A stretch of DNA of 64,000 nt from Leucogyrophana mollusca (taxonomy: Eukaryota; Basidiomycota; Agaricomycetes; Boletales): assembly GCA_021014945.1 (NCBI GenBank), contig MU266384.1, positions 1-64,000 on the forward strand. The letters run 5' to 3'. Numbering within the stretch: position 1 is the stretch's first letter; each line of letters opens with the position of its first letter. The notes under the pieces were generated by a model. It searched no databases, was not told the origin of the DNA, and was given only the letters and a program-made list of their open reading frames with translations. Below are positions 32,280 to 43,570 of this stretch, piece by piece. The position numbers were made by a program, and so were the translations under genes.

Positions 32280-34596
32280 TCAGGCGTCAATAGTGGTGGT
32301 GGATGCGGGAGGATGCTGGGGAGTTGATGGGGGATCCAAAGCGGTCTGCTCGCTGTCACGGTCCGAGGCTTTGGCCTTCTTGTGGCCAACAATCCCAACC
32401 CCACGAAGGAACAGCACTGCGAGCAGCGCAGCTAATAGATACAGTATGCGTGTGAGACACAGAAGAAGCTGAGCGATGGGACAACATACCGAAGAGTGAG
32501 AAAGAGGCTGACGTCCATTGGGCGGCTCTGTATCCTAAGAGCTGGGCCGGTCGAGGTGCATCGTTCGTAGCGGTTGCGCTGATAATGACGCCTTGCGCCG
32601 CGGACTGCTGTTGGACGACGTTATTGAACACAATCGTAGAAATCGTCAGTCCGAAAGCAGTGCCGAGCTGCAAAAATTGTATCAGTCGACAAGACGACGT
32701 TGTATGGGAACAAGTAACTCACCTGGGTCATCGTTTGGAAAAGCGCTCCAGCAACACTTTGTTCATGAGGGAAAGCAATCTTCGCGATAAAGATCGTGCC
32801 GGCTGAGTATACAAAGTCGGCGCCAAACACGGAGAAAACCGTCGACGGGAAGCCGAACGCCCAGTATGTCTTGGAGGGATCAATCAACGCAAACAGAATA
32901 CCGGCTGATGCGGTGAACAAAGTGCCGGTAGCTACGTGTGGCAGGAAAAAAGTATCAGCGGCGGTGCTATAAATATCCGAAACCTTCCAGGTTGCGGGTG
33001 CGGGTGCGGTACTCACCGGCAAAGATGACAAGGGGAAGCCTGCCGACAACCATCGCGACGAAAAAGTTGCATAGTATACCCGTTATGAACATGGGTATGA
33101 AGCGGACCATCGTGTGCATCGGGGTAAGCAGGAGGTAATTCTGGTAATATAACTGGAGACAGGCGTGGTAAGCTGGCAGGCGCGCGTGAGGGAGGTTGGG
33201 GGCACGGGACATACCTGAACCCAGAAATTCCAACTAAGGAAGCCGCTCCAGTTGCAGAAGGCGATGAACAAGATCACGGTCATTCGGCCCTTCGCCCGAG
33301 CCCATATTGAGAGTCTCATCAACGGTGGAGGTGTCCAAATGGACGGTGCTCTGTTTCTATCATCCAGGGCTTGTTCTAGATGCCGCTCCCATAGCAGGAA
33401 CAGTCCGACGAATAAGACACCAACAATGAGCAACGCGATGATATCTGTCATGTTATGGCGCAATTATCAGATGACGAATGATGTAGGTGACTGAAAAGAC
33501 ATACACGGAGTTTGCCACCCCTGCGGAGCAATCTCGCCTTGACCAAGGACAAACACGATCAGCACCAGACCAATGGTGATGAGTGCGGCCCCAATCCAGT
33601 CCACTCGCCGGTCCACCTCAGTGGACACCTTATCTGCATCGAAAGACACAAGACCACCTATACAGCAGAGGAAAGAAAGGCCAGCTGATAGGTAGAAACC
33701 CGAACGCCAGTGTTCTCTGCGGTTGAGTCAGCAACAAGAAGATCATGAGTCATCAACGAACGTACTTGGATAGTTGCGTCAGGAGACCGCCTAGAATAGT
33801 ACCGAAGGCACCTCCCACAGGTGCTCCAGCCGCGAATGTCGCAAAAGCTATTGAGCGAGCTCTCGAAGGAGGAAACGCATGAGCCAGAATACCGAGCTGC
33901 CAAACCGCTTCGATGAAAATTGGCAAATGAGGCTGCGCCATTAGAAACATACCGCTGAAGGAATGGCAGCCGCAGCGCCCATGCCCTGGAAGCCTCTGAG
34001 AATATCCAGTGTGATACTGTCTGGAATGGCCCATCAAAAACAGAGCAGTGACGAGGAAGTCTGACTTACTTTGGGCGAAACCGCACCCCAAGGAGAACGC
34101 GACTTGGAATAGGGTGCCGACCGTGAATGCTCGCTTACGTCCAAATAGATCTGCTAGTCGTCCGAAGAATAACAGAAAGCAGCCCTACAGAGGGACAATG
34201 AGGATGGGCTGGGAAGCGATCAGTCACTTGAGCTTACAGAAGTAAGAGAATATGCAGAAATGAGCCATTGGAGTTGGTCTTCTTGGATGCCAATATCCTC
34301 CCCGATAGTTGGAAGAGCTATCGAGACTGATGTCGAATTTGATGTCTAAGTCGAACGGAAGCATTACTTAGTGCCGAGATATGGCATGATAGGTGATCGA
34401 GGATACATACATTGACTACCATCGCAGCCGTGCAGGTCATAACTAGGAATATCGACCGCAAAGTGCTTCGCGGGACAGCAGGGGCATGGTGACCCTTCTC
34501 CTTGTCGTTCAAATCGTTGCTTTGAGAACGACCGAGCATCTCGTCAGGCAAGCCGTCCCGGACGTGCGAGTCCTGCGTCGTGAGCTCCTTGGACAT
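32280..34596 (-). CDS. MFS transporter, 14-TM drug:H+ antiporter-like type
   Basis: A membrane exporter, probably proton-driven; substrate unknown. The start ATG at 34596 (MSKELTTQDSHVRDG) opens a short hydrophilic N-terminus; the first helix follows (SIFLVMTCTAAMVV). Later exons give IGEDIGIQEDQLQWLISAYS, motif A FFGRLADLFGRKR, and the antiporter-type motif C region FATFAAGAPVGGAFGTILGG. Then come the extra central helices VDWIGAALITIGLVLIVFVL, and the C-half with VAMVVGRLPLVIFA and TMTQLGTAFGLTISTIVF. The last exon ends in a Pro/Thr-rich cytosolic tail, TTTIDA, with TGA at 32282-32280. About ten short introns interrupt it; all that I checked keep phase. Length is close to 540-560 residues, normal for the family. 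No lesion seen. Confidence 0.88.
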
Positions 34597-35480
34597 TATT
34601 TCTCCAGGAATATAAATGCGGGAGGAGAGGATAAAGGTGCAAGGAACCGACGTGGGCGGTATAAGGTGCAAACGTTGCACCGCCCTAGTTATAGCCCAGC
34701 GCCATTAGTCAAATGGGTAATTAGCGGGTGGCCGTGAAGTATAAACCCATGAAGCACGATGCCGTTACTCCCTCCAACTCGGCCGACTGTCCTTCCGAAT
34801 CAGACGTGCATGGCTCCGTCCGTGCCTCTGGGCCTCACAATTCTCAATGAAACATGGCACGACATCAAGGTATTTTATTCCAGTTCAAATGTCTTTTCAA
34901 CCATTGGTTGCACCACAACCAAAAATAAAGCGACACCTTCGCAGGCCGATGTCAGCCAATACGACGGGACCGCAACCACTACTAAAATCCATCACGCAAC
35001 GCTTTGGGTGGATGGGTAATGCCTTCGGTCTTCTGCGAGGGGCGAGATGCGGCGAATCTTACAAGGCTGAGCGGAGCTGAGTTAAGGTGACCACGCAGCT
35101 AGCCAAAATGAAGTGGCAGTGAGCATCGTTGCGCTGTGCTTGGGTTAGTGGGGTCGTCACGGTATCCTCGGGGCTGATGAGACTACACGCTTATCAACGC
35201 TTGCATTACTCAAAGCTGCCACCACTTTCGCGACCTCGTGCACATTGCTGTCAAAGACAACGTACAATGTGCCAAAGTCAGGACGCGACTTCTTCAAAAC
35301 AAACGACTTCCGCGGGCACATGTTTGAGTGGGGATGCCATGTGGATAAATTGCGATAAAAATGCGGTGAACAAAACAATTAATGAATACGATGTTAAAAT
35401 GGAGCCAACTTTTGATATGCCAGTAGTCCCCAACTTCACCCACCACAACACGCCCAGTCTATCCTATCCACGTAACTCCT
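34597..35480. other. Intergenic, no gene supported
   Basis: Upstream region of the MFS gene and 3' flank of hsp10. Short frames (34759-35019, 35129-35518 plus strand) lack motifs and splice links. Confidence 0.5.
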
Positions 35481-36020
35481 TCATTCCTGGATCTTCGCAA
35501 GAATCTCCGCATCCTTGAACAAGAAGTATTCCTGGTAACGAGAAAACAAAGCGAGGCCAAGTCAGCCAAGCACAAACACGCTAATCCCGCACAATCCTAG
35601 CTCGTGGCATAGCAATCACGAGAGACACGTACATCATCTCCAACCTTGATGGAGTTGCCGCCCCAACCGGGAAGCAATACACGGTCACCGGCCTTAACTG
35701 ATGTGGGTACGACAGTGCCTTCTTTGTTGGGCGCTCCTGGGCCTACAGCAATGACTGTTGCTTCAGGTAATGGTGAGCTGGTCGCGGAGGTAGGAAGGAA
35801 AATGCCAGTCGCGGTTTTCTGATGGCAGTAAGTGAGCATGCCACATCTCCGGAGTTAATGGTTTCCTACTTACGGTCTCTGCCTTGAAGCGTTGGACGAG
35901 GACACGGTCGAGCAGAGGCACAACAGCCTTGATAGACTTGAAAGTCGCCTGGGCAGCCTATAATTACGCAAATAATCAGAGAGAATGTCTTTCGCGGCGT
36001 AGCATACGCGGGCGCACCAT
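35481..36020 (-). CDS. hsp10: Mitochondrial 10-kDa chaperonin (Hsp10/Cpn10, GroES family)
   Basis: Co-chaperonin that caps Hsp60 in the mitochondrial matrix. Four exons close in phase: 36020-36018 (the ATG alone), 35957-35874, 35818-35633 and 35531-35481; 107 residues. Family blocks: KSIKAVVPLLDRVLVQRFKA, KTATGIFLPTSA, LPEATVIAVGPGAP, AGDRVLLPGWGGNSIKVGDD, and the C-terminus EYFLFKDAEILAKIQE. The mobile loop (TKTATGIFLPTS) that contacts Hsp60 is complete. The start was chosen because ATG at 36020 is followed by GTGCGC, and the 60-nt intron ends ATTATAG exactly before AAQATFKSIK. No internal ATG could replace it. Confidence 0.96.
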
Positions 36021-36083
36021 GATTGAAAAAGTTAGCGGAAGGGAAAGCGGGATGTGAGCAAAGCTGAAGGAAAAGTTACGCGC

Positions 36084-36097
36084 AGAACATTCCCGAC
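36084..36097. promoter_or_regulatory. Heat-shock element upstream of hsp10
   Basis: The bases AGAACATTCCCGA contain GAAnnTTC followed by an imperfect third unit, the pattern bound by heat-shock factor, about 65 bases before the hsp10 ATG. A CCAAT box (reverse complement ATTGG at 36157-36161) and a CACGTG (36145-36150) lie further upstream. Position and target gene make the assignment reasonable; binding is not shown. Confidence 0.55.
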
Positions 36098-36523
36098 TTT
36101 TTTCGTCCTTCTTATTTGGTCAGCGCAAACAAAGTCTCACAGGTCACGTGGGCCTCATTGGACGAGAGACGGGCTTGCTTCAGTGTTTGTGTGGTTCATC
36201 AAGGACAGACTCGAAAAATTATGAATGGGCGAGGCGGGCAAGGGGAAGTGTATGCGGAGACAAACTGATAGAGCTATGGATACGAATCTGTAGTATTGAC
36301 TGTGATGCAAGCAGCTAGTGGGACAAAAAAAATGAATGAATGAATCGTGACCCCCAAGTTGTCCTCGCCAGACGACTCAAGGCTGTTTCGTGAAGTATGT
36401 GTATGTATGGATGTAGTAGTACTAATGACGAAGGTATGAAACACGGTGCAGCGGTACCCACAGATCATAGTAAGATCATTATGGGGCTCGCCAGTTGGAA
36501 AAGGTCAGTACCCAACCCCCCTC
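36098..36523. other. hsp10 promoter and 3' flank of samB
   Basis: No gene supported. Contains the CCAAT and CACGTG elements noted for hsp10, and short AATGAATGAATGAAT-type repetition near 36330-36345. Confidence 0.5.
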
Positions 36524-39500
36524 TCATCCGATGACCATGTCGTTGTCCCCCTGAGACGACTCCCAAATCGGATTATCAACGCCACGGCGACCTCTCGACG
36601 GGCCCGCGGCATCCATATCGTCGTCGGGATCACCTCCACGGCCATCAGACAGGAAGACCTCTCCGGTGCGGCGGAATACCGGCGTAAGCTCAGCAGCCCC
36701 GCCAACAGTCGTCGCGCCCGATACAGTCTCTGCACGCCGTCGATTGTGCAGCTGTGCAAAGTGTATATTTCCATGCGGCCCAGGGATGAATGGATTCCGC
36801 CACGGCATCGCAGCGTCCGGACGTGTACCATCCACAGGTAGCCGAGGTCGTTCGAGGTGGACCCGATTATTAGGCGGAGCAGCAAAGGGACCATGGGGGT
36901 GGAGGTGCGCCTGTCGTGTTCTTGCTGGTGACTGCCCAGTGTGTACGGTATCCGCTTGAGTAGGAGGGATGGCCGTTGCCCGGGGACGCTCGAAAACCTC
37001 AGCCACGGTTGGGACAGCGCCACCGCGCTCCCTCGTATGCTGATCTCTTTCCCCTCGCCTATCTGCCCTCACAGTCTCTGTCCTCCCGATCGTGACAGCC
37101 TCAGCGGTTGCTGGCGCACCCCCTTCTCCAGCGGCCGCCTCCATACCCGTCCCCTCACCCGCCAAATCTCCATCCTCATCCCCATCTTTCGCACTGCACC
37201 AAAACCGATGTCCCTCGCTCCATGCCGTGCTCTGGCACTCCTTCCCACAATACTTCGCCTTCCGACAGCGCCTGCATTTTGCAAATTCCCTAGGGTAAGA
37301 CTCCCAACGACCACATAGCACTGTGAATACCAAATACCCGAATCAGCAACCAGTAACCCCAACAGAAGCCATGGAGTAGAGGGGCTTACTATTCGCACAC
37401 TGCCGAATACCTCCGCGGTTATCATCCTTTCGACACGCGTTCCGCATTATCACACCTGCCCAGTACTGAATTTCCGGTGGTAGCTTTGGTGGTGGGTTAG
37501 GCAGGTCACTCTCTGACGAGCTCGGACGGAAAGTGAAGCGCTCTACTAGCGAAAAGACATTGGTCATCCGTGGAGACGGCGCAAGACCGACGGGGTTTAT
37601 GGGTGCCTTCTCCTTCTCCTTACCCCTCGCAGTAGCGGACGCAAAAACGCGCAAGAATCCGTGTGGCTCCTTCGCAGGTTGGGGTGCATTCCGCATCACA
37701 CTAGGGCCAGCAACAGGCTGTTGTACTGGGCGGGCATTGGGTAAACTCGCAGATGCGGGGTGGAACGACGTGCGGGGTTTATAGAATGCCTGGCGGACGT
37801 GTGGATATTTGCTGAGGTATGCGAGGAGCTGTAGGCTGAGGAGCACGTCTTCGTCTTTGAACGGGCCAGAATCTTGTTCACGATGGTGGTGCGCATGGGT
37901 CGACGCTCGTCCTGGCGCAGATGGCGGGTTCGGAGTGTGTTCGCCGCGGTGGACGGGGACGCCAGTGCGTACGGTGCCCCCACCAGCATTCTGGTTAGGT
38001 AACGGTGCTGGAAGGGGAACGATATTAGCTCGCGGTGTCGCATCAGGCGCTGCCCGTCCCCTTCGATCCAATATAGCAGTATCTATACCCCGAATATTCC
38101 GCGCAGGTACCGTCTCATCCATAGCCCCAGGAGCCCCCGGCGGCGCCCCCATCGCAAAGTCGTCATTGGGCTCAAGTGAGACAATCCCATCTTCCACTCC
38201 CACGCCATCTGCATCAACGACGCCGCCCTGCCCATGGTTGATGATGATATGTGCATCAGCGTTCACTTCGAGAGGGGCATTTTCTGGTGCATCGGATACG
38301 ATGCCGACTGCACGGCGTGGGCGCTGGGTAAGCGTCATGGAGCGCGTGGGGAGGCGCGTCGCGCGTGTAGGCGCTTCGTTTTCGTCGGTGTCTTGGGATT
38401 GATCCATATCGACGTCACCATCATCCTCTGTCTCGGTATCCGGGCGTGAGTTATCAGTAGAATCTGGGGGTGAAGCAGTCGTTGCGCGAGTGCGGCGAGA
38501 GCGGTGTTGGTGGGAAACTTCAGCTGTCGTTGATGGCGCGTCCCATACCGGTCGTGCGATGATCGTGCCACTGCGTTCCCGAGTATTAACAAGAACGGCA
38601 CCGGTGGGGGTGCCTGAGCTGAGTGGAGTGGCGTTGGTGGAAGTCTCGGCGGAGGTATCAGGTTCAGTCTCGTGGGACGATGATGACGAGTGCCTGCCAT
38701 AGGACGGGCGGTCACGAGCTGTTATTGGTACAGGCGAAGACGTGGCGTCGACAACTACCGAAATCTCCGAATAAGCTGTGGAGTCGACGGAGATCTCAAC
38801 CATAGGAGCATCCTGTAATGATGTCTATCAGTCAACGCGCATCGTGGAAAGGTACGGATGGACACACATCCTGGCTATGCGCCTCGAGATCCGTAGCAGT
38901 GCGTTCCTCCCTGAAAACCTCACCCACCGCGATTTGTCTCTGCAGCGCACGCGTGAGCTCCGCGGCTTCTTCTCGCTGCCTCTGTTCCGCAAGCGCCTGC
39001 CGCCTCGCCAACCGCTGTTCCCTTGATTCCCTCGGGAGCCCTGTCGCACTTGAGCTCGGGCCCACCGCAAATCCCTTATTGGCAAGCCACGCCTCCAGAA
39101 TACACCCCACGACATCAAGAGTCCCAGCTTGGACGACGCGACTCCGGATAGGCTCGCTTCCTCTCACGCCGATATTGACGACACACTGGAAGGCGAGTGA
39201 GAAGCGGTACGCGGCGTGTTTGTCATACGTGGACGGGTTGAGAGTCGGGACGAGTTTGGGGCGGCGGGAGTTGGGGGGGCCGAGACCGTAGATAATGTTG
39301 GGATTCTCTGGCGGGGGAGGGCATATGCAGAAGTCGTGGAGGATACGGACTAGGCGCTCTAGTCCGCCGTCCATGGTCATTATCTCACGTATGCGCGGTG
39401 AGGTCGAGGTTAGATAAGTGAGATGGTGGAGAGAATTGAAGAGTGGCAGTGGCGAGGTTGTATCCAGAGCTGCGCGCCGTGAAAAAAGGGCAGATTAAAT

Positions 39501-39615
39501 AGGGCAAAAATGGGGCATGTTTGGGAGAGGACGTACCTCTTCTGTCATAGAGCTGCGAGGATATGCAAACACAAGCCCTGTTCTGAGCAGGAAAAGCAAA
39601 GTTAGACTCCCGCAT
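36524..39615 (-). CDS. samB: MYND-type zinc finger protein of the SamB/Mub1 family
   Basis: In yeast, Mub1 partners the Ubr2 ubiquitin ligase in degrading the proteasome regulator Rpn4; in Aspergillus, SamB affects morphogenesis. Four exons close in phase: 39615-39537, 39469-38868, 38812-37390, 37320-36524, giving 966 residues. The N-terminus (MRESNFAFPAQNRA) and the block TSTSPRIREIMTMDGGLERL then HDFCICPPPPENP are family hallmarks, with an armadillo-like helical part. A long disordered acidic and Ser/Pro-rich middle follows. The C-terminal MYND finger begins near NACRKDDNRGGIRQCAN and continues CGRWE...CRRCRKAKYCGKECQ..W..GHRFWC, with all expected Cys/His ligands. A disordered tail of some 220 residues ends the protein. 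It is intact. Confidence 0.93.
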
Positions 39616-40775
39616 GATGGGGGTGCGTGCGATTGAAGAACAAGGCTCAGATGCTCGTCCGCAAAGTATACGCGATTCCTGAGATACGGCGGAGCAATTA
39701 AGGGATTCTAAGACAAAGAGCTTTGTCGGTGAAAGGATAGAAGAAAGAAAGAAAGATGCCTTCAAGGGTTTGCTTTGGTGCTGGGCTAGTGTGGTTGATA
39801 GGCGGGGGATGACTGAGTCGTGGTTTGTACCTGTTTGGATTGTGGCACAATCGCCATTGGTCCCACCCAATGACTGCTCTGACAAGTTTCACTGCTTTCC
39901 CTTCTTCTATGATCCTTGATGCTGATGTGAAAATTCAAGTACAGTGACTAGGTAGCTATGGGACATCCTGGCTATCAAGGCACAGACCCATCGACCGACT
40001 TTTTTTTTTGCACACCTCGAGGCCCCGGCTCTCGCTGGCCCGATCCTTGCACCGTGATAGGAATTGCACCATCTTATCATCGCCAGTGCACAGACTTAAT
40101 CGATCTAGAGCGGTTATCCCCAGTGCCGACTTGGGTCATCGGCCCAACTTCTCGGTGTGCAGCCCGGATCATCGAAGCGGCTTGACCGTTCCTGCTCCCC
40201 ACTGCCCATTCTGGCAAATAGGAGAAACACCGCATAATGGTATGATCCCATATCGCAGGGTCCGTTGCATGACGCAGCGCCACGCACGAATACGGCGGCG
40301 TGATCTCGGGTTCTTGTGTGTTATACCCGGGGGAAGAGCGCACCTCCTCCCCATTGCCCATTCCAGCGGACTGGAATAGCGAGTGGCGTCGGGAGCTGGC
40401 GGTTCCGTACCCGGAATAGTTTTTCGGTCGGGATGGCGTAGCGCCGGATTAGGATGGCCCAGTCCCTCTTCAAGCTTCAATAGTGGCACGTCCTTTGACT
40501 CCGACTAGCACTGCCCGCGACTGTGGCCTCGGCTTTTCATCCACTAATCGCGCATTGCTTTGTTTCGTGTCCGTACATATCGGTGAGGGAAACATATCTT
40601 CATCGATGACTCCCCCGGTAGACAGGTCTCTTTGTCGCCTTGCACACCCCGCACCCGACAACCTAATGCATCCAATACAACTATCACACAGCCCCACCCC
40701 CTTGCTTCACAAGTCTCCACTCAAACCCATATATACATAATCACGCAATAAAATACGACACAACCAAGCACTCCT
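39616..40775. other. Intergenic between samB and the MINDY gene
   Basis: samB promoter and 3' flank of the MINDY gene. A run of ten T lies near 40001-40010. Open frames between 39958 and 40740 have no motif support. Nothing else seen. Confidence 0.5.
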
Positions 40776-42600
40776 CTACATAATTATGCACTTCTCCTTC
40801 AATTTCCTACTCTTCTTACTCTCCCTATCCCCATCTCCTTCCCCGCGTCGTCGACCCTGTTGTTGAGGCTGTCTCGCCGCCCGCTGTCGTTCCCGCTGCA
40901 TATATACCTCATGTGCGCGCTCGTCCTCTTCAGCCTGCAGCTGTCTCGCCAGCGCATGACTGCCCGTGCACCAAATCAGCACCATCCACCAAAGTCGAAC
41001 GAACGACTTACTCGACTGGATCTACTACCCCTTCCGCACCATCCTCAATGCCAAAGGCCGCGATCCCCGCCCAGTCTCCGCCCATCGGCGTTGCCCTAGC
41101 AAATTCCGAATCGACGAACGTCGAGCACCCGCCGTCGACGTCTTCGAGGCGCTCCCAGACGACCGAGGGCTCGCGGAGGAAAACGGCGTCGGTTACAAGG
41201 GAGAAGATCGCGCCGTCTTGGTCGGTGTTTGTGTTTGCATTTGCAAGCGAGGCGTCGTGGACTTGGCTGGAAGCCCCACCTGCATTCGAAGGCCCTTCTG
41301 GATTCTCCTGGTTAGAGACTGAGGACCGAGGAGGCTTGTACAGCACGGAGAGATGCGAGTTCCTGAACAGCGCGACGAGGGTTCCCGGCTCGATGAGCGA
41401 CGCGAGCTGGAAGAGGCCGTGGTACGTCAGCTGCGATTTCGTGGATTCCAGGAAGGACTGGGCGATCATGGCTGTAATAGAGGAAAACGATTGTGTCAGT
41501 GGGGGAGGATGGAAACGACGGTGCGGTCTATGAACACGTAGGATGTTCGTAGGAACACGGGGAAGACATAAAGACTCACCATCCTCGATCTTACGCCTCT
41601 CCTGCTCGGAATAATTGTCGCTCGGGCTGCTCGGGCCTGCCTGGGCTGAACTCGGACCTGCCCCTCCCTGACTAGAGCTCCCCGCCGCCTGACTCGAGCT
41701 AGATGCCGTCCCTCGCCAATTCCCACCCACCGCCTCCTCCTCGCCACCAAACAACAGCCTCCCCCTCGTCACAAAATCCGCCTCTGCAATGAGCGTAACA
41801 GCGCTATCATAGTCTCCCACTCGTCTCATCGTGCCCGCCTCTGGGGAGGCTGGGTCGACCAGCCAGCCGTGGAGGAGAGGGATGTTGGCGCGGGCGAAGA
41901 GGGAGAGCTCGCCGCCGTCGCCCCCGGTTGGGCGGAAGGACGTGGGTCCGGTGAAGAGGGGGTTTAGGTCAAGGCCCTCTGTAAATACAATGGCTCAGCC
42001 AAATGAGCACACGTCGATTAAAGATACTGTTTCGTGCATCGTGGTCTAGAGACGACAGTGGAGCACACGCGCGAGCGGCGTAGCGAACCAAAGAGCAAGC
42101 AACAGCGGAAACTCAACTAGTAGTAGATGGCATAACCTCGAGCGCAGCGGAGATGTCGATGTCGGGGCAGTTCATGAGGAGGTACTCGCCCACGAGCTGC
42201 GCGAGGAACTCGTATGAGACGGTTGTACGCGTGGGGGGCTCGATGGTGATGTTGTTGCGGAGGATGAGGATGTTGCCTGGGAAGGGTGCCAGGCGTCAGA
42301 GAAAGGGAAGCTCAGACGGTGCGAGGACGTACATATTGCTATAAACGAACACGGCCTACATGAAAGCTTCGATGAGCTCCCTACCAGCAGGCGCTAGGAA
42401 CGGACGCACCCGTTGAAATTTTGCGTGATGATCTTCGTCCGGCGCTGGTGAAAGGATATTTCTTTGAGGTACCAGACGTCAGCTTGGGAGGATCTGAGGT
42501 CGGATGCCTGGACGTGGGTTTGGGGGCGAGAGAGCTGGGCTTGGGAGTCGGGAAGGTAAGATGCTGGCTGGGACTGGGAAGACTGCGCTGGGTCTGCCAT
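40776..42600 (-). CDS. MINDY-family deubiquitinase (DUF544 cysteine protease)
   Basis: Trims Lys48-linked ubiquitin chains. Six exons close in phase: 42600-42410, 42355-42333, 42276-42118, 41978-41580, 41471-41012, 40959-40776; 471 residues. The catalytic core is QNFNG-PCSFIAICNILILRNN; its Cys is on a 23-nt exon. Next come EFLAQLVGEYLLMN, KGLDLNPLFTG, IPLLHGWLVDP, and SQLTYHGLFQLASLIEPGT then LFRNSHLSVLYK, which holds the catalytic His. A Ser/Gly-rich insert lies before the His region. The C-terminus has a ubiquitin-binding MIU-like helix (DHALARQLQAEEDERAHEVY) and ends in CIIM, a CaaX prenylation signal, so a membrane-associated form is likely. It is intact. Confidence 0.93.
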
Positions 42601-42826
42601 GCTCTATAGTGTGAGGGTATGGATGAAACTGCGCACGTGGAGGGAAGAATATGTTCACGATCGGTGTCAGGAACAAAATTTAAATAAATAAATTGCAATC
42701 GAAACATCATACACACGGAAACAGAAGGCTGTCCTCAGCGGCCCCGAGAATTGCACGTGATTTCGAGACAACGGCGAGACATAATGTACAGTATTATTAT
42801 TGGTAGTAGACGTTTGTTTCAGTCAG

Positions 42827-43301
42827 TCACTGAACAGAGAAACGCTCGCCCAGGACGCGTTCGGCCTCTGGACGACTCTCGAGGGAGCTCTGGTCATACG
42901 GATCCAGTCCCCGCCTGTGCTCGTCAGCCCTTGCATCACGTCTCGCGGGCAAGTCCTGGCCCTGCTTCGCGTCCCGGATCTCTGGACGGAGGTCAGTGCC
43001 GGTTGTGGACTGTTGGAGTGCGCCGGTGGTGGCGGAGTCTGGGGTGTCGGAATGAGTAGTCAGGCTGCCTCGCTGGGCGGAGGGGTCTTTGACAGAACTG
43101 TATCCGCCCGACGAGGTTGCTGTGGGTGGGTGAGTGGGGCTCGGGTGCGAGAGGAAGGAGGGCTCACTGTCTCCCGGGGGAGGGTAGTTTCCGAGAGCTG
43201 TGGGCTGATGGTGAGTGGACGCTGCTACAGCAAGGGGGCCGGTGCGTACAGTCATTTACAAGGGAATCCTTGAAACCGTTATTCCTGTATTCGTCGCTCA
43301 T
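42827..43301 (-). CDS. Small disordered protein, unknown function
   Basis: Model: exon 1 43301-43260 (MSDEYRNNGFKDSL), intron 43259-43205 (GTAAAT, a CTCAC branch-like site, CAG), exon 2 43204-42827; phase 0, 139 residues. An unspliced alternative starts at 43255 (MTVRTGPLAVAAS) and shares the same C-terminal part. The protein is Pro/Ser/Thr-rich, then charged (TDLRPEIRDAKQGQDLPARR), and ends ERVLGERFSVQ. No domain recognised. It is transcribed away from the gene at 43571, 269 bases apart, so the two may share a promoter. Confidence 0.6.
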
Positions 43302-43570
43302 TTTGCAGTGAGTGGATTGAATGGCAGCGATGAGGTATTATAAGGGGAGGATGACATCATATCACGTGTGTGGTCAGTGCGCTGTATTTACGTGTATTTT
43401 GTTTTGGGTATTTTGTTTATTGAACCTAAATTGAGGAAGGAGTCTTCTCGTCCACACCCCCGAATAAGACGTTGTTGATTCCCGATCGGTGATATACTGA
43501 ATAGATTATAGAAAAGAAATTACTTGTTAGCTTATTCTCGACGCAGCAGATAGTCCCGATCGCCCGTCCA

